Source: Bacteroidales bacterium
Lineage (GTDB): Bacteria > Bacteroidota > Bacteroidia > Bacteroidales > F082
DNA length: 64,000 nucleotides
Reading direction: 5' to 3'
NCBI GenBank assembly: GCA_017632935.1
Contig: JAGBQJ010000001.1
Coordinates: 1-64,000 of the forward strand
Shown here: positions 7,185 through 15,909 of the stretch, in pieces
Layout of the letters: each line of letters starts with the position of its first letter
Numbering within the stretch: position 1 is the stretch's first letter
The notes under the pieces: generated by a model
What the model saw: only the letters and a program-made list of their open reading frames with translations
Database searches by the model: none
What the model was told of the DNA's origin: nothing
Translations under genes and position numbers: made by a program

Positions 7185-8246
7185 ATGAAAAAATGTAATG
7201 GTCAGAAATTCAAAGCAATAGACTTCTTCTGTGGAGGAGGTGGAATGACATGTGGCTTGCGCCAAGCAGGAATTGATGTGATTGCCGGAGTGGACTTTGA
7301 CGGGAATGCGAAAGAAACATACGAATATAATAATCCTGGCAGTGTTTTTATTTATAAGGACATCAAAAACCTTTGGAGTAACTATTTTGAAAGGAATTTT
7401 GGCGTTTCAAAATATGATGACAACTTGATCATGGTAGGGTGCAGCCCTTGCCAATATTATAGCATTATCAATACAGACCATAGCAGAGCAGAAATGTCAA
7501 GAGGGCTTTTGATCAATTTTGCCCGGTTTATTGAATACTACAAACCTGGGTATGTCTTGGTTGAAAATGTCCCTGGAATTGTCACGAATAAAGAAACCGT
7601 TTTATACCGTTTTCTGGAGAAACTAAACGCCTTGGGATACAAAAACATGGTGAAAGAAATCGTGGATATGAGCCAATATGGCGTTCCGCAGAATCGTCGT
7701 CGTTTTTCACTTATTGCCACTCGAATGGATGGTGTAAAAGTTACTTTACCCAAAAAGTCGGAAAGGGTCTTAACCGTGGCGGATGTGTTGGGAGAAAAGA
7801 ATGGCTTCCAGAAAATAAAGGCGGGTCATAAAGACACTACTGACTTCCAACACACTGTGGCTGGATTAAGTGAGGTAAGTTTAAAACGTATGGCTATGAC
7901 GCCTCACAATGGCGGCAACCGTTTAAGTTGGGCAAACCAACTCGAATTACAACTTGATTGTTACATCGGGAAAGACGATATATTCAAAGACAATTATGGC
8001 CGCATGTGGTGGGACAGACCCTCTCCGACTATCACGACCAAGTTTTTCAGCATTTCCAACGGACGATTTGCACATCCAGAAGAAGACAGGGCCATTTCCA
8101 TTCGTGAAGGTGCTACTTTGCAATCCTTCCCGAAAGACTACGTTTTCAAAACCAATAGTATCGCTGGTGCGGCTCGAATTATCGGGAATGCTGTGCCTTG
8201 CGAGTATGCGAGAAGATTAGGTGAAACGATAATAAAATCACAATAA
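7185..8246 (+). CDS. DNA C5-cytosine methyltransferase 1
   Basis: A 353-residue Dcm-type enzyme that methylates C5 of cytosine in DNA. Visible motifs: I, AIDFFCGGGGMTCGL (residues 11-25); IV, GCSPCQYYS with catalytic Cys89; VI, ENVPG (127-131); VIII, PQNRRRFSLIATR; IX-X, RIIGNAVPCEYARRL at the C-terminus. The target-recognition segment lies between motifs VIII and IX and contains WANQLELQLDCYIGKDDIF. Start ATG 7185; TTG at 7179 is an alternative. The ATP-binding gene follows after one base. No cognate type II endonuclease is adjacent. AT-rich composition differs from the host flank, suggesting transfer. Confidence 0.95.
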   Translation: MKKCNGQKFKAIDFFCGGGGMTCGLRQAGIDVIAGVDFDGNAKETYEYNNPGSVFIYKDIKNLWSNYFERNFGVSKYDDNLIMVGCSPCQYYSIINTDHSRAEMSRGLLINFARFIEYYKPGYVLVENVPGIVTNKETVLYRFLEKLNALGYKNMVKEIVDMSQYGVPQNRRRFSLIATRMDGVKVTLPKKSERVLTVADVLGEKNGFQKIKAGHKDTTDFQHTVAGLSEVSLKRMAMTPHNGGNRLSWANQLELQLDCYIGKDDIFKDNYGRMWWDRPSPTITTKFFSISNGRFAHPEEDRAISIREGATLQSFPKDYVFKTNSIAGAARIIGNAVPCEYARRLGETIIKSQ

Positions 8247-8247
8247 T

Positions 8248-11166
8248 ATGCAATTTAGAACTAAAGCACGAGCTGTTGACTTACTAGGCAAAGGACAAAT
8301 CGCTGATTTGCCAACTGCAATTACTGAATTGTGGAAAAACGGCTATGATGCTTACGCAGATAACCTGACGGCAGAGATTTACCTTGATGGATATAAAGGG
8401 CTGCAAGCTCCTATCTTTATCATAACTGATGACGGCACTGGCATGTCAAAAGATGACATTTTTGACAAATGGTTAGTACTAGGTGTTGATTCGAAGAGTC
8501 GGTCCGAACAAAAAGACACCGAGAGCGAACAGACACTTTGGAAAGCACCTCGTGTTAAAGCGGGAGAAAAAGGAATAGGACGATTATCCGTTGCTTATTT
8601 GGGGTCTCCTATGTTGATGTTGACAAAAAAAATGGGACATCCTATTCAAGCGATGTTTTTTGACTGGCGTTTGTTAGAGAATTATAACATGTATTTGGAG
8701 GATGTACAAATACCAGTTGAAGACATTGCTATATCTGATTGCAAAGAAACATTCGCAAAGCTAAAAAGTGATTTTCTGAGGAATTTTCCAGATGAAATGA
8801 ATAATTCCGCAAAGAATGTTTGGAAAGACCAGATTAAACTAAAAGAACAAATTATAAATAGTGTTCAGAACGTAGAAATCCCCCTGTTTTTTGAAAATGA
8901 TATTTTAAATCGCTTTTCCGCTAAAGATTCTCACGGAACTATATTTATTGTTTTTGAGCCAGAAGAACAAATAATCAAACTTGTTAAAGATGATGATAAA
9001 GAAGACGACGGAAATGACACGGAGTTTGTAAGAACGAGTTTGGCTGGATTTACCAATCAGTTTAAACCTACAAGTAATAGACTTCCCGTAGCTTGCAAAT
9101 TCCTTATTCATGAAGATAGTGATGAAGTAGTACCTTCAGATTTTTTCACTTCATCGGGACAATTTTTTGAAGGGGAAGATTATGAGTTAGCCGACATTAT
9201 TATAGATGGCTCTTTTGATGGTAATGGAACTTTCACTGGAACCCTCAAGATTTATGATAATACAATCAATTATTCATTCACAAGTCCAAGGAGAAAAGAT
9301 GTCAGAAATTACTATGGCGAATTCCCTATTAAAATAGGCTATTCTATGGGTTATGCTAAAGATTCTTTTCTAAAAGAGGAATCTTGGGATAAGATAAATA
9401 AAAAAGTAATGAATTATGGGGGTATTTATATCTATCGTGATGGATTTCGCGTTCTCCCCTATGGAAGAAAAGAGATGGATTTTTTGCGTCTTGAAGAAAA
9501 AAGAACCATACGTTTAGGTTCATACTTTTTCAGCTATAGGCGAATGTTTGGTTATATTGAATTATCAAGAATGGGAAATCCATTATTGAAAGATCGGTCA
9601 AGTCGGGAAGGTTTAATAAATAATGGAGCATATCGTGCATTTAGAGATGATTTATCTGCATTATTTGTTGATTTAGCGAAGGAATACTTTGGAGATAAAG
9701 CCAAACAATCGGTTTTCTTGGATGAAAAGAAACGCCTAAATGAGCAAGACGAAGTAATTAAAAAAGACAAAAAGCGCGAACAACAAGAAAAAAAGGCTTT
9801 CACACAGAGTTTAAAGGAGTATCCTCGTAAATTTGACGATTATCGTTCTGAATATGAAGCAACTCTAAACGAATTAGAGTCTAAAATCACTCAATCATCT
9901 GTGTTGTTTTCTGAAATCGAAAGGTTACTATCAAAAATTAGGGATTTAGATATTCGATACAATTCATTATTGCCAGTTATCCCTAAACGATATAAACTAA
10001 CAGAACTTCAAGAAGACCGTTTGTTCGAGTTTGAGAAAAAGCTAAACTCGTTTAGAACAGAAATAGCAGATAGAAGTGAAGATATTATTAAGCGAGCCAA
10101 AGATAAACTTGCCATACAAGATTTAAGGAAAGAATTTACTAATACGTGCAACGCATATCAAGCAGAACTGGAATCTATTGCCAATAAGAATATTCGAGCT
10201 TTTAACGAACGGTTCGATGAGCTTTCCAAGGATATAAAGAACAAGTTTGATGAAGTAATAGCTGAGTTTAAAGAAGGTAAAGAGAGCGGCATAAATGCCA
10301 TCGTAACCAAAGAAGACGTTGAAGTACAAAGTAAACTTATCAAGTCATTATACGAAAAGCTTTCCGTTCAATTAACCGATTCTATTGTGCCATTGGTTGA
10401 ACATGTCAATAGAATCAACCTTGACATTGACGAAGAGATGCTTCAAGGTGCATATAAAGCTCAATACGATGAAATAAAACGTCAGTGGGAATTAACCAAA
10501 GAAACATCACAATTGGGAATAGCCGTTGAAATCATTGATCATGAATTCAACGCATTGTATTCCCAAATCAATGCGTCATTAGAGACGATGGAGAAAGAAG
10601 GTCCATACTCCTCCTCTCCTTCATTTCAGTATTTGAAGAAATCATTCAAAACACTAGAGGACAAATACGCATTGCTCTCACCATTATATCGAATCAATGG
10701 AAGTATTGCAAAAGATGTTAATTGTTCGGATTTAGAGAAGTTCGTCTGTAGTTTCTTCGAAAACAAGATAGAATCAAACGATGTGAATGTTCAATTCACC
10801 AGCCCTTTCAGGTCTCATAGCCTTTTTATTAAAGAGCCTGTGATATATACCGTACTGATAAACGTTATGAACAATGCTTTATATTGGATAAAAAATGCAG
10901 CCATTAGAACCATTATTTTCGACTATAAAGCTGACACTGACGAAATACTGATAAAAAATTCAGGGGAACCAATTCCAGACAACAGGTTGGAAAAGATTTT
11001 CGAATTGTTCTATTCAAAGCGTCCTAATGGTCGTGGCATTGGCTTGTATTTGTCTAAACAAAGTTTGAATGACAATAACTTTGACTTATATGCCACAAAT
11101 GATCCTATCTACAATACACTACTAGGCGCTTGTTTTGTAATCACCAAACAATTAAAAAGAGAATAA
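8248..11166 (+). CDS. Dual GHKL ATPase: MORC/Hsp90-like N-terminus plus histidine-kinase-like C-terminus
   Basis: A 972-residue protein. The N-terminal GHKL fold has an N-box (TELWKNGYDAYAD, E27/N31/D34), DDGTGM (61-66) and a lid motif GEKGIGR (106-112), as in MORC/MutL/Hsp90 ATPases. A transducer-like region follows, then a long charged, probably coiled-coil segment (about 500-740). Near residue 765 an H-box-like EIIDHEFNALYSQI occurs. The last 110 residues form a second ATP site: N-box NVMNNALYWI (about 872), G1 NSGEPIP, G2 GRGIGLYLSK (about 927), as in sensor kinases. Prokaryotic MORC-like ATPases are known in restriction-modification operons. The receiver-like gene starts two bases downstream, so phosphorelay or ATP-gated signalling within the system is inferred. 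Confidence 0.85.
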   Translation: MQFRTKARAVDLLGKGQIADLPTAITELWKNGYDAYADNLTAEIYLDGYKGLQAPIFIITDDGTGMSKDDIFDKWLVLGVDSKSRSEQKDTESEQTLWKAPRVKAGEKGIGRLSVAYLGSPMLMLTKKMGHPIQAMFFDWRLLENYNMYLEDVQIPVEDIAISDCKETFAKLKSDFLRNFPDEMNNSAKNVWKDQIKLKEQIINSVQNVEIPLFFENDILNRFSAKDSHGTIFIVFEPEEQIIKLVKDDDKEDDGNDTEFVRTSLAGFTNQFKPTSNRLPVACKFLIHEDSDEVVPSDFFTSSGQFFEGEDYELADIIIDGSFDGNGTFTGTLKIYDNTINYSFTSPRRKDVRNYYGEFPIKIGYSMGYAKDSFLKEESWDKINKKVMNYGGIYIYRDGFRVLPYGRKEMDFLRLEEKRTIRLGSYFFSYRRMFGYIELSRMGNPLLKDRSSREGLINNGAYRAFRDDLSALFVDLAKEYFGDKAKQSVFLDEKKRLNEQDEVIKKDKKREQQEKKAFTQSLKEYPRKFDDYRSEYEATLNELESKITQSSVLFSEIERLLSKIRDLDIRYNSLLPVIPKRYKLTELQEDRLFEFEKKLNSFRTEIADRSEDIIKRAKDKLAIQDLRKEFTNTCNAYQAELESIANKNIRAFNERFDELSKDIKNKFDEVIAEFKEGKESGINAIVTKEDVEVQSKLIKSLYEKLSVQLTDSIVPLVEHVNRINLDIDEEMLQGAYKAQYDEIKRQWELTKETSQLGIAVEIIDHEFNALYSQINASLETMEKEGPYSSSPSFQYLKKSFKTLEDKYALLSPLYRINGSIAKDVNCSDLEKFVCSFFENKIESNDVNVQFTSPFRSHSLFIKEPVIYTVLINVMNNALYWIKNAAIRTIIFDYKADTDEILIKNSGEPIPDNRLEKIFELFYSKRPNGRGIGLYLSKQSLNDNNFDLYATNDPIYNTLLGACFVITKQLKRE

Positions 11167-11168
11167 TT

Positions 11169-12746
11169 ATGGCAACCAACACATATACCGATGCGGTAAT
11201 AAACATCATCAAGCAGAATATTAAATTTGCCGTTTATATTGATGAAAATGCCCGAGAATCTTTTAAGCCAAGTAGTGTCCCTGAATTGTTTGAAGAAAAA
11301 CTATCTGTTGAATTGTATGAAGAATTTTCAAAATATGACATAGAATTATCCACATATAAATATAGTAGCATACCAAATTATAAATCAAAGAAAAATTTTA
11401 TATTAAACGGACGTGATTTAGTGTTATTGGACTGGAAACTTGATGGTAGGACGGGTGAGGACCAAGCTTTGGAAGTAATTTCAGATATTATACATGTTAA
11501 ACCTCGAATTTCATTCTGTGTCGTTTATACTCATGAAAGTACAGATGACGTTTTTAAAAACATTTTATCATTTTTTTCAGGTATTACAAAACAAGAATGC
11601 GATGACATTAGATTACAATTGTTATTAGAGGGTGAGGAGAACTTTCATGGTTTTAAATCAAAATTAGATGAGATTGTTTTACATGGTTTGTTTGACACAG
11701 AAGAAACCGACAATTTTATTAATGCCTTTCCTGAAGTGTTTGAAGGTGATTCCTTTAAAAATGATTCCGATCGAATTAAATTAATCAAATGCTGGTGTAC
11801 ATATTCGGATTTTCAAAAAAACAGCTCTAATCAGATCAAGGTTTCGTCTTATAAAGAATCGGATAAAACTCTAATAATAGGAAATACTTTTTTTGTTATT
11901 CTTAATAAAGAGGCAACGACCTTCGCTGAACTGTTAAGTAAGTTCACACAGATAATTGCAGATTATCCGAATGGTTTTCCATTGTTGATGAACTTGGAGA
12001 TCAATAACATTATGCAAAATAAAGGCATGATGATAGATCCAAGAATCATCAACTTGCCACAAGAATTATTTGCATATCATAAAATGCAGGATAGGATTGA
12101 TTTTGATTTTTTTATTAAAGAAGTTCAACTTAATGGTATCTCTTTGAGTTTAATGGATGAACAATTATCTACAATTCAATCTTTGCAAAATCCGCCCAAG
12201 ACATACGAGCCCAAAATCGAAGAATTAATATCAATAAATACATTTTACGATTCGATCAAAAGACCTTCAGAAACCAACTTGGTTTTTGGCGATGTTTTTA
12301 AGTATGAAGATGGGGTTGGAGAAACCTGTTTTTACATATGTATAACCCCATTGTGTGATTGCGCCAACCCCAAGAATGAAAATACTTTCTATTTTGCAAA
12401 AGGGCAACAAATAACGGATGTCACTAAAATAAAAAAACTAATCAAACACAGTGAAGAACTTTTTATAAGTTTTCTTCCTAACAATATAGTTGTTAAATGG
12501 GCTAATAGTACTTCTGACAAAGACAAACCTCTATACATCACCCCCATCCCATTAACTATTCCAAAAATAACAATTAAAGATAATCACCTTTATGCATACC
12601 AATTAATGTCAAAAATATCTAAAAAGAAAAAGATTGATCTACAATACATTGGTACAATCAAACAGAATTATGCTCAAAGAATTGCCAACCATGCATTTAT
12701 GCATTCAATTAGAGTTGGAATAACGTTTGCTTCTATACTAAAATAA
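11169..12746 (+). CDS. Receiver-domain-like protein with an uncharacterised C-terminal region
   Basis: A 525-residue AT-rich gene two bases after the dual ATPase. The first 125 residues resemble a CheY-like receiver: acidic pair in KFAVYIDENA (D25, E26), likely phospho-acceptor D88 in DLVLLDWKLDG, and a Thr after a strand in FCVVYTHES (T121). The remaining 400 residues match no family I recognise. They contain FGDVFKYEDG followed by CFYICITPLCDCANP, a Cys-Asp-Cys motif inside a predicted strand, and a basic C-terminus. No DNA-binding output helix or nuclease motif is obvious. It is probably the partner of the preceding kinase-like ATPase. Confidence 0.7.
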   Translation: MATNTYTDAVINIIKQNIKFAVYIDENARESFKPSSVPELFEEKLSVELYEEFSKYDIELSTYKYSSIPNYKSKKNFILNGRDLVLLDWKLDGRTGEDQALEVISDIIHVKPRISFCVVYTHESTDDVFKNILSFFSGITKQECDDIRLQLLLEGEENFHGFKSKLDEIVLHGLFDTEETDNFINAFPEVFEGDSFKNDSDRIKLIKCWCTYSDFQKNSSNQIKVSSYKESDKTLIIGNTFFVILNKEATTFAELLSKFTQIIADYPNGFPLLMNLEINNIMQNKGMMIDPRIINLPQELFAYHKMQDRIDFDFFIKEVQLNGISLSLMDEQLSTIQSLQNPPKTYEPKIEELISINTFYDSIKRPSETNLVFGDVFKYEDGVGETCFYICITPLCDCANPKNENTFYFAKGQQITDVTKIKKLIKHSEELFISFLPNNIVVKWANSTSDKDKPLYITPIPLTIPKITIKDNHLYAYQLMSKISKKKKIDLQYIGTIKQNYAQRIANHAFMHSIRVGITFASILK

Positions 12747-12755
12747 AGATTGATC

Positions 12756-13886
12756 ATGGACCCCATAAACATCTTTTCTTTCTTTTCTGGAGCAGGTTTT
12801 CTTGATCTTGGCTTTGAAGTAGAGTCAGAGTTTAATATCGTATATGTCAACGAATTTCACAAAGCATTTAATGACATTTACAAATATGCTCGCCAGAAAA
12901 TGAATATACAGGAACCGTTGTATGGACATCATGTTGAGGATATAACATTACTACTTCAAAAAGAGAATCTAAATAAGTTGAAAGCCATGGTGCGAGAATC
13001 AAAAGAAAAAAGTTTGACAGGTTTTATTGGTGGTCCACCATGTCCAGATTTTTCAATTGCTGGGAAGAATCGAGGAAAAGAAGGAGAAAATGGAAAGCTA
13101 TCAGGAACTTATACAGAACTAATTTGTGCAACGAAACCGGATTTCTTTTTGTTTGAAAATGTAAAGGGATTGTATCGAACCGCAAAACATCGTGATTTTT
13201 TTGAACAGCTTAAAGAAAAACTAAAAAAAGCTGGATTTGTTCTTACCGAAAGATTAGTAAACGCCATAGAATATGGTGCACCACAAGACAGAGATAGAAT
13301 TATTTTGATCGGTTTCCAGAAATCAAAGACAAAACAATTAAATATCCCCGTCAAGAAAACAGAGCTGTTAGATTTCCCATGGAATAAATACAAAAAATAT
13401 TCAATTGAGCAAATTAAAGAATGTCCATGGCCTAAGACATCACCATTTCAAGATAGTAGTGTAACATTGCCTCCTGCTGGAATTATTAACGAATTAACAG
13501 TAGAGTACTGGTGGGAGAAGAATGACGTAACACATCACCCTAATGCAACTATGTATTTTCAACCGAGAGCAGCGCTTGCACGTTTTAATACTATTGAAGA
13601 GGGAGATGATCTTAAAAAAAGCTTTAAACGATTACATAGATGGAGGTATTCTCCAACTGCTGCTTATGGAAACAATGAAGTTCACATTCATCCATATAAA
13701 CCCAGGCGTATTTCCGTTTCAGAAGCTCTTGCTATACAATCACTTCCAAAAGAATTTGAATTACCAACAAATGTTTCTTTAACAGATGCGTTTAAATCTA
13801 TTGGAAACGGTGTCCCTTTTTTATTAGCAAACTGCATTGCAAAAAGTATAATAGAATATATCAATCAATATAATAAGCCATCATGA
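12756..13886 (+). CDS. DNA C5-cytosine methyltransferase 2
   Basis: A 376-residue C5-cytosine methyltransferase not closely alike to the first. Motif I is FSFFSGAGFLDLGFE (7-21), motif IV GGPPCPDFS with catalytic Cys96, motif VI FENVKG, motif VIII APQDRDRIILIGF, and motif X SIGNGVPFLLANCIAKS. The recognition region lies between about residues 210 and 320. Start ATG 12756, nine bases after the receiver-like gene; its stop overlaps the McrB-like start (ATGA at 13883-13886), so the two are translationally coupled. Two different enzymes in one operon may methylate the two strands of an asymmetric site or two different sites. Confidence 0.95.
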   Translation: MDPINIFSFFSGAGFLDLGFEVESEFNIVYVNEFHKAFNDIYKYARQKMNIQEPLYGHHVEDITLLLQKENLNKLKAMVRESKEKSLTGFIGGPPCPDFSIAGKNRGKEGENGKLSGTYTELICATKPDFFLFENVKGLYRTAKHRDFFEQLKEKLKKAGFVLTERLVNAIEYGAPQDRDRIILIGFQKSKTKQLNIPVKKTELLDFPWNKYKKYSIEQIKECPWPKTSPFQDSSVTLPPAGIINELTVEYWWEKNDVTHHPNATMYFQPRAALARFNTIEEGDDLKKSFKRLHRWRYSPTAAYGNNEVHIHPYKPRRISVSEALAIQSLPKEFELPTNVSLTDAFKSIGNGVPFLLANCIAKSIIEYINQYNKPS

Positions 13887-15889
13887 CATTAAGTATTGAA
13901 CATCTTTTAGAGTTGATAGATGAATTGCCAAAGGGTCAAGAATTTGACTACGTCAAACCTGGTAAAAATAAAGCCAAACTGATCTCTGTTGATAAAACGG
14001 CAAAAAGAGTTGAAATGGCCCGCGTGGTCATCGAAACTAAAAAAGAATCTGCTTCTACATTAAATGAAGATAATCTTCAAACAATTGTAGATTCAGTGAT
14101 GGAAAACAAGCCATTTTCCATTGATAAAATATTCAATAATGGTGGTAATAGTCGTTCGGTTTGGGAATCAATAATTGCCAATACTTCAGAGTTTTATAAA
14201 TGCATGGTTGGAAAAAACAAGAACTTGATCTGGATTCCAACTAAAAAGAAAGAAACTGGTACAATTACAGAAATCCCTCTTTCTGAAATACCAGAAGCCA
14301 ATAATACAACTCATTCTACCGCGTCAATAAGAGCAGATTTCCGATATTTTTTGTCGGAATGTGTCAAAAGCTCTAGAAACACTAATAATATTCTTGGCAC
14401 TTTAGGGGACTCTGCCGTTGCATCTTATCTTTCTATGTTAGATAAAAGAAGTGATGGAACAATAGAATTATTCGATTATAACCCTGAACGATGGTCTCAT
14501 ATTCTCAGCATTTACCAAATAACCGATCCAAAAGAAGCAGAACAAATTTATGAAGAGTTACTTAATGACCCAGGGTTTGTCCAAAGAGACAAAGAACACA
14601 ATTCAGGGTGGCGGCCAGGGGCTTTAAACTTTTATATCTTATTCCTTCGTGCACGAAATTACTTTTCAAAAAACACAATCAACACGAAGCATATTGTAAC
14701 TATTAAAGTAATAGAAGACAACTCCTTCCTTCCCTATCTCACCGCCCTCCGTACCAAGCCCTTTATGCTCCTGGCAGGCATCAGCGGCACGGGCAAGAGC
14801 CGCATCGTGAGAGAATTGGCCAAGGCTTGCTGGACTCCTGAAGATGACGAATACTGGAAAGACAAGGACAAAGGCATCAGAAACAACAACCCGAGAAACT
14901 TCTGCATGGTACAGGTGAAGCCTAACTGGCACGATTCAACCGAATTGTTCGGCTATGTGTCACGCATTAGCGGCAAGCCCGAGTTTGTGGCCGGCGACTT
15001 CCTGAAGTTTGTAGTCAAGGCATGGGAAGAACCCGATGTGCCTTATTTCCTCTGCTTGGATGAGATGAACCTCGCACCCGTCGAACAATACTTTGCGGAA
15101 TACCTTTCCGTCATCGAAAGCCGTAAATCGGCCGGCGGAATCATTACCACCGACCCGCTTTTCAAAAAACCTTTTGAAGACCGAGTTTATGAAACAAACA
15201 TAAAATACGGAGATGAAATTGACTGGTATCAGCAACTCGTTATCCAACTGACATCAAACGAAGATCTGCAACAACAGTTCTACAAAGAGGGTATCACCAT
15301 CCCGCAAAACTTATTTGTGGTAGGCACGGTCAACATGGATGAGACCACCTTCTCGTTTAGCCGCAAAGTGCTCGACCGTGCCATGACCATCGAGATGAAT
15401 GAAGTGGATTTGTATGGTGGTCTCGAAGAAGGCGCTTCCGAAATTGGTTACATCGGCAACTGCGTCATCGGCACTGCTGCCGAAGGCAAGGATGTATATA
15501 TCGAGAACAAAGACCTATGCGACCAAGTCATCGCCTATCTGGAAAAAGTGAATGCCATTTTGGAAGGCACGCCTTTCAAAATCGCCTATCGAACCCGCAA
15601 CGAGTTCCTGCTTTATGCCGTCAACCGACAACTGCTTGACAAAGACTCGCAACTCTGGCAGACCCTCGACGAGATGACCTCAATGAAGATTCTCTCCCGT
15701 ATCGAAGGCGACAGCGAACGCACCAAGGAACCATTGAATGCATTGAAGACCTTAGTGGAGGAGAACCTCCTCAATCAAATTCCCGAGCCCGAAGAAGGCA
15801 AGGAAAAAGCCAAGAGCATCACGGCACCTAAAATCAAAGAGATGTTGGATAAATTAGAGAAACAGGGCTACACGAGCTATTGGACATAA
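13883..15889 (+). CDS. McrB-like AAA+ ATPase (mosaic gene)
   Basis: A 668-residue McrB-type motor. The N-terminal 270 residues are an unassigned region, a likely recognition or adaptor part. The AAA+ domain has Walker A GISGTGKS (about 299-306), Walker B in YFLCLDEMNLAPVEQYFAEY, and a McrB-type sensor segment VVGTVNMDETTFSFSRKVLDRA (about 480; VNMDE is the NxxD-like signature). The gene is AT-rich up to about 14.70 kb and clearly GC-richer afterwards, just before the AAA+ core. It overlaps the second methyltransferase by four bases. Its nuclease partner is probably the DUF2357 protein at 17847-20066, the equivalent of McrC, although another gene lies between them. Confidence 0.88.
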   Translation: MTLSIEHLLELIDELPKGQEFDYVKPGKNKAKLISVDKTAKRVEMARVVIETKKESASTLNEDNLQTIVDSVMENKPFSIDKIFNNGGNSRSVWESIIANTSEFYKCMVGKNKNLIWIPTKKKETGTITEIPLSEIPEANNTTHSTASIRADFRYFLSECVKSSRNTNNILGTLGDSAVASYLSMLDKRSDGTIELFDYNPERWSHILSIYQITDPKEAEQIYEELLNDPGFVQRDKEHNSGWRPGALNFYILFLRARNYFSKNTINTKHIVTIKVIEDNSFLPYLTALRTKPFMLLAGISGTGKSRIVRELAKACWTPEDDEYWKDKDKGIRNNNPRNFCMVQVKPNWHDSTELFGYVSRISGKPEFVAGDFLKFVVKAWEEPDVPYFLCLDEMNLAPVEQYFAEYLSVIESRKSAGGIITTDPLFKKPFEDRVYETNIKYGDEIDWYQQLVIQLTSNEDLQQQFYKEGITIPQNLFVVGTVNMDETTFSFSRKVLDRAMTIEMNEVDLYGGLEEGASEIGYIGNCVIGTAAEGKDVYIENKDLCDQVIAYLEKVNAILEGTPFKIAYRTRNEFLLYAVNRQLLDKDSQLWQTLDEMTSMKILSRIEGDSERTKEPLNALKTLVEENLLNQIPEPEEGKEKAKSITAPKIKEMLDKLEKQGYTSYWT

Positions 15890-15909
15890 ACACTTTAACA
15901 ATCCAAACA

